DNA of 64,000 nucleotides from Aphrophora alni (lineage: Eukaryota > Arthropoda > Insecta > Hemiptera > Aphrophoridae), in the NCBI GenBank assembly GCA_963513935.1, contig OY740769.1, forward strand, positions 102,899,762 to 102,963,761, read 5' to 3'. Each line of letters begins with the position of its first letter. The stretch's first letter is position 1. The notes under the pieces were generated by a model. It worked only from the letters and a program-made list of their open reading frames with translations, was not told the DNA's origin and did not search any database. Shown piece after piece: positions 1 to 12,154 of the stretch. The translations under genes and the position numbers were made by a program.

Positions 1-129
1 ACGTCACACAAATCTACCTGGTTGGTAACTTTAAATAATAGAAAATAAAGTAATAATATTATGAATTTATGTAACACCAGTTATAGGTTTGTCAGATAAA
101 TAAATATAATAATTTGTTAGCATATACAT

Positions 130-210
130 AAATATATATTATTATATATTATATTATTATATTATATTATTATTATATTATTATTATTATATATATTATT
201 ATATTTATTA

Positions 211-271
<61 letters not shown>

Positions 272-274
272 ATA
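130..274. repeat. AT/ATT microsatellite
   Basis: Alternating ATT and AT units pass into an uninterrupted (AT)n run at 216-264. Simple low-complexity sequence with no coding content. Confidence 0.95.
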
Positions 275-1157
275 AGGAAAATTTAAAAAACACAAATCAT
301 AAAATAGAATATTCAAAAACATAAAACTAACTGTTTCACACAGTAATCCACAAAATCAAACATAATTGGTCGTAATTTCTCCCCTAAAAGTTTTATTGTA
401 ATTATATCTAGAAAAAAACGTTTTCTTATTTATTGTTTTGTTTCTTTATGTCCTTGTATTTCGTATGACAGAAAACAGAAAAGATATTATGGATGGGTTT
501 TTCTCTTGAAAATTTTATAAAATAAAATATTTTAAAAATATATTTAAAAAGAGCCTAAGACTTCGATGATTCTACAATAAACTCATCCTGAAAGTAAACT
601 TTATTTCATGGTTTTAAAGTTTAATATCGGCAGTCGAAGTTTATTTGAGGTCCTTTCCAATTATTCTCGAACTCAAATTGTTTTTATTTTCCATTTTTCA
701 TACTTGTCTGAGACATTAATCTTCATATTTTACTAAAATCTGTACCTGATATTAGGTCTTATTTTGCAGCTAATAAAATTTTGGTTTTTACACATGACTT
801 CCAAACCGACATTTATTAAAATATGACAACAAGTATTTTTTGGAAAATTGTAGTTATGTGTCTTCATTGTATGACAACTAACTTTCAAAATGTTTTGTGT
901 CTAACTGTAAAGGGGGGAGTTCTCGGGAAATGTCCACATCACATTTTGATCAAAAACCGATAATTGTTTTAGGCTACAGATGATAAACAGAGATTATTTC
1001 AAAAAACCATAGTCCGAGCTTAGGAGACAAAAAAGCCGGACATATTTCATACAACGATATCGATTTTTGAATCATTAACTTAATTTTCTCTATAGTATGT
1101 AAATGTGAAAAAGTAAAGCTAATAGTAAAAATAACATCCCAATCAATATTAATTTAT
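275..1157. other. AT-rich unique sequence, no gene
   Basis: Every frame is closed at short intervals. I see no tRNA-like boxes, long inverted repeat or transposon protein fragment. Confidence 0.6.
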
Positions 1158-1955
1158 AAAATAATAATAAGAGCCCAATCTACAACAAATTATGAATGAT
1201 AATAATAATAATAATAAGAGGCCAATCTATAAACCAAATTAAATATAAAATAGTAATTATAGAAAGAGTAATTATAAAGAGAGTTAAAAAAAGTAAATAT
1301 CTTTAACATATTATAAAATAATAATAATAATGAAAGTTTAATATTTACAAAATAATATAAAATAATAAGGAAGAAGAATCTAGTATATAAAAAAATATAA
1401 AACAATAAATTATAAAAGTCCAATATATAACAATTGATAAGGTAATGATCATTATAATAAGAGCCCAACCTATAACATATCATAAAAAAATAATAATGAG
1501 AGCCCACTCTATAAAAATAATAATAAAATAATCATATTAAGAGCCTTAATTAATAATATTAATATATCTATAAAAAAATTCAACATAAACATAATTATAG
1601 CCTAATCTTAAAAAACGAAAATAAAATAATATTTGTAATAAGAGACCAACTTATAACATATTATAAAATAATAATATTGACGAGAGCCCAATATATATGA
1701 AAATATAAATGATAACAATAAGAGACCAATCTATACAAAATATAAAATAATAAGAAGAAGCCAATCAATATTATTCCAAGTTATAACGTATAGGCCTAAC
1801 AATAAGAGCGCAATCAATAACAAATTATTTAAAATAATGTTAAGAGCCTAATCTCAACAAATTACAAAATAATAATAACACCACAAGATATAACAAATAG
1901 TAAAGTAATAATAATAATAAGAGCCTAATCTATAACAAATTATAAAATAATAGTT
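1158..1955. repeat. diverged AAT-rich tandem array
   Basis: A phrase of about 45-60 bp recurs irregularly: a run of AAT units, then AAGAGCCCAATCTATAAC, then AAATTATAAAAT. Recognisable copies of the core lie near 1170, 1215, 1460, 1495, 1640, 1685, 1720, 1805, 1840 and 1920. Spacing is uneven and several copies are interrupted, so the array is old. A 105-codon open frame on the minus strand (1190-1507) is made of this repeat, is rich in Tyr, Phe and Leu, and is not a gene. Confidence 0.8.
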
Positions 1956-3082
1956 CTTAAGATAAAATAACATAATAGTAATAAAGCTCATGACAAATAA
2001 TAAATATTATAATAACAACATAACATAATTAATTTGAATTTTTAACTGAAATAAATGCAATATTAATTCAATTGATTTACTGGGATATAAAAATCATCAT
2101 TAACCCTACTCCTAATCCACTGAAATGGAAAACTAGAAGATTCAAAGTAATTGGATAATCTATTTTAACAATATTGGTTAGAATTCATCATATTAACCAG
2201 ATCCTCCACTAGGTCTTTGCTCCAGAGTATTCTTGACATCATATTTCTTTAGTATCATTACCTAATTTGTTTATTTCTAGATTGCTGTAGCTATTCGGTA
2301 AAAGTGTGGGCAAGAATAACAGTTGCATGGGGGGGGGGGGTTCAAGTGCAATATCTTTTCGATTAAAAAAGAAATTGATCGTGAGTCGAGAATGAAAAGA
2401 GAAACAATGAAATAAAAATGAAACAATACGAAATGAATTCTTGTATTCATGTACAAATTAATAACATTTACCCAGAACTGGAAATTAATAATTGGAATAT
2501 TTTGAATAATACAAAATCAGGTAACAAGTAAGTCTTTTTATCATCTACGAAAGTAATTTTTTTCAAAACGTCTGAATATTATAAACGTGGTATGTTTATA
2601 AATTGAAGTATAATATTTTCAGGAATTTTCAAATTAATCAGTATTTATTATTATTTTATTTTAGTGATTTTCATATTCTATTTCAATATTTCATCAAAGA
2701 AATAATATTAAGACAACCTTTATGCTCTATAGGGGAAACGAGTGATCTGGTTTTGGCTATATTTGGTTTGTGTTATTCAATTCATTAACGGAAGTCATAA
2801 TGTCATTTTTCTACAATAGTTTTACTGATACGTTTGTCTGATAGTTTTATATATGAGACTTCAATTAGTCATTGTTTAAATAAGTATTATTTTTTCCTCT
2901 TCCCAATTAAATTTATGATTTTTAGAGCAAATATATTAATCTATTTTTTATTTATCCATTAGGGCTAATGGAGTGTTTTTATGCACACTAATTAATAGAT
3001 TTAGAGGTATTGTTATCTCTCCAATATATTGCCGCTCACATTCACATTTAATACCCTAAATACAGTTTTTAGTGTCCTGAGT
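1956..3082. other. AT-rich sequence, no gene
   Basis: A 61-codon frame at 2603-2788 matches nothing I recognise and is within chance expectation. The only notable site is the G run at 2329-2340. Confidence 0.55.
2329..2340. repeat. G12 homopolymer
   Basis: Twelve consecutive G on the plus strand in strongly AT-rich surroundings. Three similar G or C runs occur elsewhere, at 16692, 25186 and 62570. Confidence 0.95.
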
Positions 3083-3177
3083 GTTAGGTTTAGTTAAGTA
3101 TCCATTGCTAAGTTTGGTTTTATATCCATTATTGGTTTTGCTTTGGTATCCATTGTTAGGTATGTTTTTGTCGATAT
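3083..3177. repeat. 24-bp tandem repeat, about 4 copies
   Basis: Units start at 3083, 3107, 3131 and 3155. Each runs from a GTTAGGTTTGGTTTT-like start to TATCCATT. On the minus strand the repeat encodes recurring Asn-Gly-Tyr-x-Thr-Lys, which explains a 76-codon frame (3056-3286) without a gene. Confidence 0.9.
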
Positions 3178-4301
3178 GTTTCCTAACAGTGTTTTGATTG
3201 TGAAAATTGGTAAGTATTTTATATTTTCTAGCATCACGTCTAACTTTTTCCGATAATCCAAGCACATAAGTGACCGTCATATACAATAAGAATTTAACAT
3301 TATCTCTTTCTTTTCCTTAGTAATCTATATTTAGAAATTGTGGATTGGGGAAATCAACTGCTAAATATGTCATTTATAATACGATTTCTTATCTCGATTT
3401 AGAAAAATATTTTATTAGCTTTGTAAAGAACTTCATTCCTTAGAAAATTAAATTATTTTCACTTGGTAGAATATTAACCGATTCATGGACTAATGGATAA
3501 ATATTATGGAATAACTAATTCATGGGTTAATATTTCATAGTGAAGGAGTGATTTGTGCTTTTATGCATGTCTAGAAATGTTTTTTGCTATACATAGTCTG
3601 TTGGAACGAATGTATATTTTTATCTTATTACGTTTTTAAAATTCTAATCCTAATGTTATTAAATAATTAGTTTTATTTGTCTACTTTTTTTGCTTTGATT
3701 ACTAATGATAAGTGACGAATATTGGTTAAACGATTAAATTTATTGTTTTATTTATTTTATGTTTCTTCCTTTTTAAGGCAGTTTTATTTACAAAATTGTC
3801 TTTGTTAATTTCATTATATTGTTAGTTTTATTTGATTCAGTAAGCATTTTACTTTTTTCTTCTTATTAGAGCAAATATATGTTTTGTATTCTTTTTTTTG
3901 TATTTTTCTCCTATTTGTTATTTTCTAAAAACATATCGGAACACTTTCTTATTTTTATACAAAGAATTTACCCTATGAGATTTCTGTTTACTTCACTCAA
4001 TTATTTTGCATCGTTATGATTATTTTTGAAATATAATTTTATCTGTATTATGTTTGTTTGTGAGGTGAAATCAAAATTATAATTGTAAATCTAAATTCCA
4101 TAAATTATTAATGAACGTCAAATTTTGAAGTGATACCTCCAATCTATGTATCTCGAAACTAGAAACCACTACGACTGGCTATTTTCCTTAACATATTATG
4201 AACTCTAATGATAATAATATTAATTTGGGTTTCCTATAAGTTATAGTTAGGACATCTATACAAAATGTTTCACCTATTACAACTGTTTATTTCTTTAAAA
4301 A
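3178..4301. other. AT-rich sequence, no gene
   Basis: Nothing recognisable. A pyrimidine tract ending CTAACAG followed 20 bases later by GGTAAGTATT (about 3185-3235) would suit a microexon, but nothing else supports one. Confidence 0.5.
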
Positions 4302-4321
4302 AGGTTAGGTTAGGTTAGGTT
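4302..4321. repeat. interstitial telomere-type repeat (TTAGG)4
   Basis: Four uninterrupted copies of AGGTT, a rotation of TTAGG on the plus strand. TTAGG is the ancestral telomere repeat of most insects and other arthropods. The run is far too short for a telomere and lies inside ordinary sequence. Confidence 0.85.
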
Positions 4322-5095
4322 GAAGAACACTTTAAAAACCTAATAAAATAATCTGACTTTATGTATTACAATAAGGCGTATAAATGATCGGAATTATAAA
4401 TTCTAAAGACTAAAATTATACATGCATATATGCGTGGAGCCAAGCGAATGAAATGTCTCTCTGGTCGGCATAAACCAAGTTAATGTTCATTTAACACATG
4501 ACAAATATACGTAGCTCATATAACAGACGCACGGCGATGTACGCGTACAAGTAACATATAGCTTCGACTTTATGCACTTCCTACTTACATATTATATATA
4601 TGAATACTTGCTAAGTAGATACGTAGTATTTATCCAACTCAACTGTTCATAAACTAAAATTCCATTGGTTTTAGTTTATAGTCAATGTTGAATACTCAAC
4701 TTTACTCGGATGAAACACTATATCGCGCTCAAGGAGAAAAATTATACTTGCATGTGTTTTGTAATATATTAGACGATGTATATAATGAAGGTATTTATTG
4801 TAGTCTACAGAAGATATTGTTCTGAACAGAGGAAATTTGTGAAATGTGTTTTGCAAAAAAAAAGAAGAAAAGAGAACTTTAAAATAATCGAAATGTAGCT
4901 GATACGATGACATGAAAGAAACAGAATTTTGCTTTTACATAAATATGTAAGTTGAAAGACGACCGAGCATATACGGAAGGAATACAACATTTTTTTGATA
5001 TTTGGTTTTAAAATATTGTAAAACTAAGTAACATTCATAAGGATTTATAATGTAAGATCTACTCAGAGACTCATTTTAATAAGTAAGAACGACGC
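4322..5095. other. AT-rich sequence, no gene
   Basis: Two overlapping short minus-strand frames (4671-4913 and 4805-4990) are Leu/Phe/Ser-rich and not recognisable. No repeat family found. Confidence 0.5.
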
Positions 5096-5255
5096 TCACG
5101 AGAGATACCAGCTAGATTTACACTTTTTCACGTAGTCTTGGGTTATATCCCTCTCTTTCATCTTTCCTAACTGGTCTCTATTGGCCAATTTTTGTTCTTT
5201 TCCGACCCTGATACTATTAGGTTATTCGAAGCTAGGGTACTTTATTTCAACCTTG
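5096..5255 (+). mobile_element. dispersed repeat R1, copy a
   Basis: One of five copies of a SINE-sized dispersed repeat (others at 26950, 37806, 39860 and 63110). Shared landmarks in order are ATCTACACTTTT, TTCACGTAGTCTTGGGTTA, ATCCCTCTCTTTCATCTT, TTGTTCTCTTCC and a TTCATTTTATG-like end. This copy lacks the GTGAGTAC start seen in copies c and d. Confidence 0.75.
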
Positions 5256-6239
5256 TATTTAAACAACTATTCAGAGGCAAATTAATCAACCTAGAACAAG
5301 GTTAAAGTAATAAATTTAAATACAATTATATTCTGACTATAGAGCACAAAACATAATAACGCTAAATTACAGATACAATGCTGCCCTAATATAATATTAC
5401 GAGGACGATGAGATGCGTTCAACAAAATATGGTTTTAGTACATAAAAACCTACAGAAGAGGAATTAAAAAAAAAACTTCCCCATTACTAAAGCGACCATA
5501 TTAAATTTAGCAGATCGTAGCGTACAACTTTCACTACGGTGTGATATGGTAAAATCATTTTTTATAAAGCCTTACAATGAGTTTGGATTATGATAGCTAC
5601 GCAAATCATTAGATGTAGGTTTTAAAGTTGCACAAATTGGACGTTAAAGAACGACCGGGTGAAAATTGATCCACAAAAAACTATTTATAAATTTTAAAAC
5701 CGAACACTTTTCTAACTAACGAACTTCTCCAACACTTAAAATTAACCCTAGATATCAAATATCAAGAAAAGTTTTAACCTTATAGACATTTACTATTACA
5801 TATAGAAAGTAGTCCGGAGTTGTTCTAATGTAGGATCGGATACAACTTCATTTTTATATAATAAACTAAGCGTACTCAACAGATTAAAGCGTTTTAACAA
5901 TTTGTAAATAAATTACCCAAAAACCTACGGATATTTTTGTCTGACAAATGATAACATTACACTATGAAAAAATATTGAATACGTAGCACTATTACGTGAT
6001 AAAGTAATTGGCATCTTGTTTTTCCATGCTAAATAAGTTGGTACGTGAAGTCGCTGACCTTGTGAAGGACGGTATCATTCTAATCCTCTTATTAACGTCA
6101 TTCCATTGAATTAGTTTTTGAAGTTTCAGTAGTTGAACAAAAAGCTGATCAGTATTTAAAAACCATTGTCTTTTCATATTAATTAGTCTCGTGAATGTGG
6201 TAAGTTTCTAAAAAGTTTAAATATTCTCTTATAAAACCC
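5256..6239. other. possible decayed 5' part of the following LINE
   Basis: The stretch immediately before the recognisable reverse-transcriptase core. The position suits the upstream half of the same LINE, but I could not align any block convincingly. A 61-codon minus-strand frame (5992-6177) overlaps this sequence in antisense and is not considered a gene. Confidence 0.35.
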
Positions 6240-7330
6240 ATTATAAACGGATTTCAAGCAATTGTTACGATTTAGCGACCAATAGGACTAATATCAACTT
6301 CGTCTAAAGTTTTTGATAGAGAAATTCTTAACAGAATTTTGATGTTTTTTTTTTGTTAAATTTGATATTTTAACAAAGATTCAGTTTGGATTTCGGAAAC
6401 GACTCTCAACAGAATCTTCCATACATAAGAAAAACCTACAATATATGGCCAAGTTCAAAGTATAACTGGCTTGATAGATAGAAAAATGATACTACCATCT
6501 CTGATGTGTGACCTCACAAAGTTTAATTGTATCGACCTTAAGTTTTTACGGAAACACAAATGATTGGTTTCGGTCCTACTTACGTTGTAGAAAACTTCCA
6601 TATACTATTAGGAAAGTAAAACTATACTGTTGCTGACAAAACCACAAGTTTCAGGAAGGATATGGCTGAATATGTCACATCATCATTAATTCTGGCAGAA
6701 AGTGGGTTCATGGCAAATCTACATTAGTATTAAAAACGATTAATTCAAATTTGTTGAAAACAGCTGAAAAAGAAATCAGCTAATCTCATAGAATCAAGTA
6801 CAATTTATGAAAGTGTCAATTGACGAAAGCATAAAATGGAAATTACGTATCACCTGTCTTTCAAGAAAACTTAATTCAGCTTCAAAGTAAATCCGTTCCG
6901 GCTATTTATATAGAACAGTGTATTTTGGATGCTCTTGGGAAAATCAGTATTGTCTGAAATTTCTTTTTTATTCAATAGAAAATTGGTAGAATAATTTGCA
7001 ATTTAAAGATATGCAATTTGAAGAAATTTATTTTAAAATTAAAATTTATCTGTTCGAGAGTTGGCCTCAAATTTACAGTAGCTTGCAGGACGACCTGACG
7101 AAAGTGTCTTCTCTTGACAAATAAATTTCAAAACTACTTCAAAACATATACCCTTCAGGAGGCTTTTCACTTGGTGTATCAACATTATAAATTGGTAAAA
7201 TGGTATTTGTAAGTTCATTTGTAATGTATTATATGTGCATTTCATTGGAGTCTGTATGGATGTACGGCAACTTAAATGTTCACCGTGATATTGCTGGTAT
7301 TTGTGTAGCAGATAAGGGAACATAATATAA
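6240..7330 (+). pseudogene. jockey/CR1-like LINE reverse transcriptase, decayed
   Basis: A frameshifted relic of a non-LTR retrotransposon polymerase. The blocks stand in the order expected for the family. RPIGLIST-KVFDREILNRI starts at 6276 (consensus RPISL...KIFE). IQFGFRKRLSTESS is at 6379 (consensus QFGFRKGLSTE). DLTKFNCID at 6510 matches motif A, FDLTKAFDCVD, with its first Asp kept. DWFRSYLRCRK is at 6562. MKVSIDESIKWK then LSRKLNSASK start at 6807 (consensus FLGVxIDExLxWK). A late block near 7220-7325, LESVWMYGNLNVHRDI, resembles the family C-terminus. Neighbouring blocks lie in different frames and stops are frequent. The YADD motif was not found. The clade rests on motif style only. 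Confidence 0.8.
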
Positions 7331-8178
7331 TATTATTATTAACTGAGATACAAAATTTGTTAAAGTATATATTCGAATATCCTTTAAGTTAAAATAAACT
7401 AAAGCATTACACTAACTACAAAACCACTGCATAGTGAAACAAAATTAATTAAAAATTTCTAAGACGATTTGTTTTGTGAATGTTAGCCTTAAATTGGAAG
7501 TTACATCGACCCACGTCTGCAAAGGATCAACGGAAGGAGCTTTCAACTCTCCGATTTAATATTCGGTTTAGCAACAATTCCTCTCAGTCTCAAAACGAAC
7601 TGAATAAGAATGAGTCAGCGTTTTGTTTTGTTTCTTCTTCTTCTTTACAAATGAGCGACAGGTGTCTTAGATGCGGAACCTCAATATGTGAATATTTTAA
7701 CCACTTAACAACAACATATATGTATAGATGATTGCTATGTAATAATAAAGATGTTTGTACACACGACAAGACAGGATTGTGTAAGTCTCATAGTACATAT
7801 TAGGTTTAATGTACAATGTAGAGAATCATTTTATTCAATAATGTTTTATTTTGAATTGTATTTCATTTATTAGTGTCTTCAAGTCTAAGAACGGTTATTT
7901 TTACTTATCATGTTTGATGTTTGATTACAATCAATAATTCTGACCTTCATTTTTTTTTTTACTTTAGACTTTTTTTCAACTTTACATTCAAGAAGGAATG
8001 TTCTTAGATAGTGGGATTCACATCCTTTTATGTTTAATTTATACCTTTTTCGATTGGTCATAACTGTGGTTTTGATGTGTTCAATATTACCATCTTACAT
8101 AACATGCAATTGTTTTGACATCCTTCATATTGAAGGGAAAATAGGTTTACTTGTATGTTCGGTTTTAAAACACTTTAG
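7331..8178. other. sequence downstream of the LINE, no gene
   Basis: Holds an 83-codon plus frame (7480-7731) that is Ser/Gln/Asn-rich and not recognised; it could be LINE 3' sequence. The rest is AT-rich and featureless. Confidence 0.4.
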
Positions 8179-8335
8179 TGAAGAGCTGATGATGTCAGTA
8201 ATCTGTTAAAACTAGTACTATAGAGAATATTATTTATTTTAAACTGTATAATTTACGTGATTGAAGAGCTGATGATGTCAGTAATCTGTCAAAACTAGTA
8301 ATATAGAGAATATTATTTAAACTGTATAATTTAAG
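8179..8335 (+). repeat. 83-bp tandem duplication with hairpin motif
   Basis: Two adjacent copies offset by 83 bp, each holding GAAGAGCTGATGATGTCAGT, AATCTGTYAAAACTAGTA and TATAGAGAATATTATTT. Each contains the hairpin motif (8186-8212 and 8269-8295): CTGATGAT, a stem CAG-TAAT-CTG, then AAAAC. The copies differ by a few substitutions and an indel near the right end. Confidence 0.9.
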
Positions 8336-9150
8336 TGATAACTACTATTATACTGGATGTTCTGAATGAAAAAAATATATCTCGGGTACAAACGCCAGAT
8401 GGGAAAAACCCAGTTTTGTAGGAAATCTAACAAATAGAGACTACAAATATTATATTACGAACATTGCTTTTATAAAAATGTTTGATACAAAAAGACTTAG
8501 ACAGAATTATTTATAGCCATAGTATATTGAAGGTTTGCATATACAATTTCTGTCCACCGCTATGGAATATTGCCCGTGAGATTGGTTACAAGTATAAGCT
8601 ACTAAAATAAATTTATAGTTACGATAAATTTATAACTTTATTCCTTATAATGGTCAGAGTTGTTGCATGTTTAGTTTTACAAGTCGAAGTGGCGTGTATT
8701 GCGCATGTTTGATTTGATTTATTTTTGATAGTTTGTTAAACATTGTTTACCGAAGTTCAAATCATAATCTTTCATTTTAAAACATTGCTTCGTGTGAATT
8801 ACTGCAGTTTTTATATGTACATTCAACAAAATTCATTTAAAAAGTCCGTGTAATCTATAGAATACGTTTAACAATAATATGGTAATTTTTATATATAAAA
8901 CTTATTCCCTTTATGATTTAATTAGAATTTTAAAATAAAATCAATATATTTTTAGTTTTTTAATTATATTTCGTGTATTTTCTTGAAGAAGTTGTTTTAG
9001 ATATTTGATAAAGTTATAAACTATAATGAGTAGGTTACTTTATGTCAAGCATACCAGAAGACCACAAATAGTTGAATATCATATTGATTTGTTTTTAATT
9101 TATTAGATATGTTAAATTTACTTGCTCACTACTTAGATATTTTATTTTTG
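8336..9150. other. AT-rich sequence, no gene
   Basis: Near 8353 an ACTGGATGTTCTG stretch resembles the ACAGGGTGTTCTG transposon-end word seen at 42076 and elsewhere. Nothing else is recognised. Confidence 0.45.
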
Positions 9151-9350
9151 GCCTAAACTAAACGAAGATATGTAACAAGCTTAATTGCAACGTTCTAAAA
9201 CACACAGGAAAACTTTGTTTAATGTTACCCTTAACTAAACTATGACCTGTATCAAAATTAATTTCAACGTCCCAAAACGCACAAGAAAACTTTGATTAAT
9301 GTTAGCCTAAACTAAACGAAAACTTGTAACAAATATAATTTAAACGTCCT
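9151..9350. repeat. 77-bp tandem repeat, 2.6 copies
   Basis: Units start at 9151, 9228 and 9305. Each runs GCCTAAACTAAACGAA, TTGTAACAA, AACGTYCTAAAACACAC, AGGAAAACTTTG, TTAATGTTA. The spacing of 77 bp is constant and the copies are well conserved. Confidence 0.9.
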
Positions 9351-9834
9351 AAAACACTACAACTTCCAATAAGTGCACTACAATCTCTTAAAATGAAACA
9401 TCACAAACACCCAAAATGTGAACACCACAATTTTCAAAATTTGTACATCATATTCTTCCAAAATCAAACCATAATTTAGGTGTAATTGCATTTACCTAAC
9501 TTAAAAACAAATATCGAATTAAAAGTGTATAAGTAAACAATAATGTTTGTAATCTTCGACGACAGTGATTGGAGAGTTGACAAAACAGAAAAATTAAATT
9601 CAAACAATACAATGTCAGAGTAAAAAGTATTCGACACGTTGTTGTATAACCACACCATCATTTATCAAAAGTATTGTCGGCTTTTACACGTATCTTTGAA
9701 TCACTCTTACACGTGTTCTTGTTATTTATGTTCTATACTTTGAAATATTAATTTCTTCTGACATCTTTCAATCTCCAAGAATGTACATTTTTTTATTTTT
9801 TTTTAAACGAAGTAAAAGAAAACCTGGTTAGAAT

Positions 9835-9900
9835 ATCTTATGAGGCCAGCAACAAGTTAATAAAGTATTGCAGTGGGACTTGACGTCGTCAGATGTGGGA
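9835..9900 (+). repeat. dispersed repeat pair, copy 1
   Basis: Shares AACAAGTTAATAAAG followed by a GACGT..G.CA.ATGTGG-like block with 32372-32440. Both lie on the plus strand. Only a short conserved core remains. Confidence 0.5.
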
Positions 9901-11430
9901 TGATGCACTTGCAACTGCTCTCGTAAATCTCAAAGTTGAACGATTTGAGCAGGAATTTTTACAAAACTAGTTTAACAAGTTGAAGTTTGCTAGATTTTAT
10001 CTGATACAGTTTGGAAATTCACCGAACACAGTTGTAAATCATTCTCTAACAATATATTTATCTTTGTTACAAAACATATTTTCAACTGTGGGGGAGTAAA
10101 TTAACAACTTAAACTATAAGACATTGATGAAAATATAGTATTGATAAAACTTCACCTATTGCGAGTTTAATTTACAACGATAGTTTCTTTTTTATAGATT
10201 CTAAGTTTGTTTGTTTTATGTGCTATAATTTCAAAATTTTCTCTATTTGTCTTGGAAGTTTATAAGCAGAATTTAAGTCGTTGTTGTTGAACAAAATTAT
10301 CAGTGTAAAGTGGAAATGATTTGTATAGATGTGTTTAGTAAAAATTAACAAAATTTTCAATATTCACAAATTCAATAACGCTTCTTTTAGTGTCTATCTG
10401 CCTGTTAGATTTATAAAAATTTACGAATAACAACATCATGGCATTAGAAGTATAAGACTAATTTGATGTAGATAGAAAGTCGACAAAATTGTACTTATTT
10501 GTAAGTTTAATTAAATATGTTTATTTTTGTTATCGATTACAACTAAACGAATGAAAAACCAATTTTAATTAGTATTTTAATTTAGTATAATCAAATTCAC
10601 AATATATTTTCCTAGAATTTTACAATTTTTCGCCAGTACCACTTAAATCAAATTTGTAATAGTAATAACAAGTTCTTATAAGTCGTTTAGTACATTGATT
10701 GATGTCGCACCGTATAGCTAAGCACATACTCGATAACTCAGTCAGTGTTAACCTTTAACAATATTTATCGAACACTACGTAAGGTATGTGATAACATACA
10801 GAGAAACAAGAAACTATTCCAGAAGAATGTGTCAAGACGATTTCACCAGCCAACTTGTTACAACGACATGAAGAACGTTTTTATAGTGCGCTGTGTAATT
10901 GAGCGTGAAAATACCACGACCATCGACAGCGGCATCGATTTCTTCTGCATTTAGTAAACGTAACGATATAGTATTTAGGGTTGTTAACTTTAAAAAATAT
11001 TTAAAAATAGGGATTCAAAAACTTATGTTTTAGACCGACAAATTATTCTGAATACTATCATATTGAGCAGAACTTTTATAGTGGTAATAATTGTAACGCA
11101 ATTTACCCTTGTTAAACTGGTAGTGTCGCAATTGCGACGCATGTGAAGACATTTGCTAAAAGTGATAGTGTCACCACTAATTTTTGTGTAATACTGCCTA
11201 ATTTTGTATCAAAAGACAGTTTGTTGTGATTTTTATGTTTACTTTGTATGTTGTTATTAATTTGAAATATTGTTTTTCAAAGTTGATAAACTTGTGTTTT
11301 AAATATCAGTTATTGATATTGCATTTTTATCGCACTTTACAAGCTACAATGTATTAAATATTTAAGTATTTTTTTTTTTAAAAATAATACATTGTTGTGC
11401 TTAATAATATTGTAAAAATTTCTCTATCTC

Positions 11431-11435
<5 letters not shown>

Positions 11436-11461
<26 letters not shown>
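11436..11461. repeat. A26 homopolymer
   Basis: Twenty-six consecutive A. It may be a retroposon tail, but no element is recognisable upstream. Confidence 0.95.
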
Positions 11462-11574
11462 CTAAGTTATGTGTTGTAAATTATTTAAAAAAACCTTCTC
11501 ATTGAACTTAATTCAAGTGGAAATTTTAACCACAATAAGTACTTTATCTTCAATTGATTGGTAAAGATATTATA

Positions 11575-12130
11575 AATATTGTACGAGTAAAATGATATGT
11601 AACACTGAATGGGTATTTTGTATACATTTAAAAAGATTTTCAAAGATTGTTTATTAAAATTATATAAGTAAAATGAAATTTAACGGTTTATGATATTTGT
11701 GTTTGGATTTAGAAAAAAATGATATATTAGAATATCGTTATTCAAGGCGTTAATTAGAATTTTATGAGTAGAATTATAAATAACACTTTATGAGGAGTTT
11801 TTATTATTTTTAACAAAACGATGTAATTTAGAATTTTTGAGTAAAATTGTATATAACTCTGTATGAGGATTAGTTATCCTTTTTACAAAAAGAGTTACCT
11901 AATAATGTTACTTAAACGTTTATGAGTAAAATTATGTATGACACTTTATGGGTATTTCGTATAAATTGTTTCGAAATTGCTTCAAAAGGATGATATTTAA
12001 AATCGTATGAGTAAAATTATGTATAGCACTTTATGGTAATTTGGTTAAACTATTTTAAAAGTTGTTTGTATTAAAAAAGGTTGTTTTTTTAAATTTTTGA
12101 GTAATATGATATGTAACACTTTATGTCAAT
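11575..12130. repeat. diverged satellite, about 7 copies of 77-100 bp
   Basis: A conserved phrase TTTATGAGTAAAATTATGTA followed by TAACACTTTATGGGTATTT recurs near 11583, 11660, 11760, 11837, 11920, 12003 and 12096. The spacer between phrases is AT-rich and drifts quickly. Only the phrase of about 40 bp is retained. Confidence 0.85.
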
Positions 12131-12154
12131 TATATATATATATATATATATATA
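12130..12154. repeat. (TA)n microsatellite
   Basis: Twelve TA dinucleotides directly after the last satellite copy. Confidence 0.95.

Larger units (their letters stand above)
9351..11574. other. mostly unique sequence, no confirmed gene
   Basis: Contains a less AT-rich patch (10680-10960) with a 69-codon frame at 10745-10954. It includes a basic stretch RRFHQPTCYNDMKNVF, but I recognise no family. A poly-A run (11436-11461) could be the tail of an old retroposon, but no body was found in front of it. Confidence 0.4.

Noticed and set aside
1190..1507. 105-codon minus-strand open frame
   Set aside because: Lies entirely in the AAT-rich array; Tyr/Phe/Leu composition follows from the repeat.
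3185..3235. 20-nt microexon between CTAACAG and GTAAGTATT
   Set aside because: No coding context on either side; such pairs arise by chance in AT-rich DNA.
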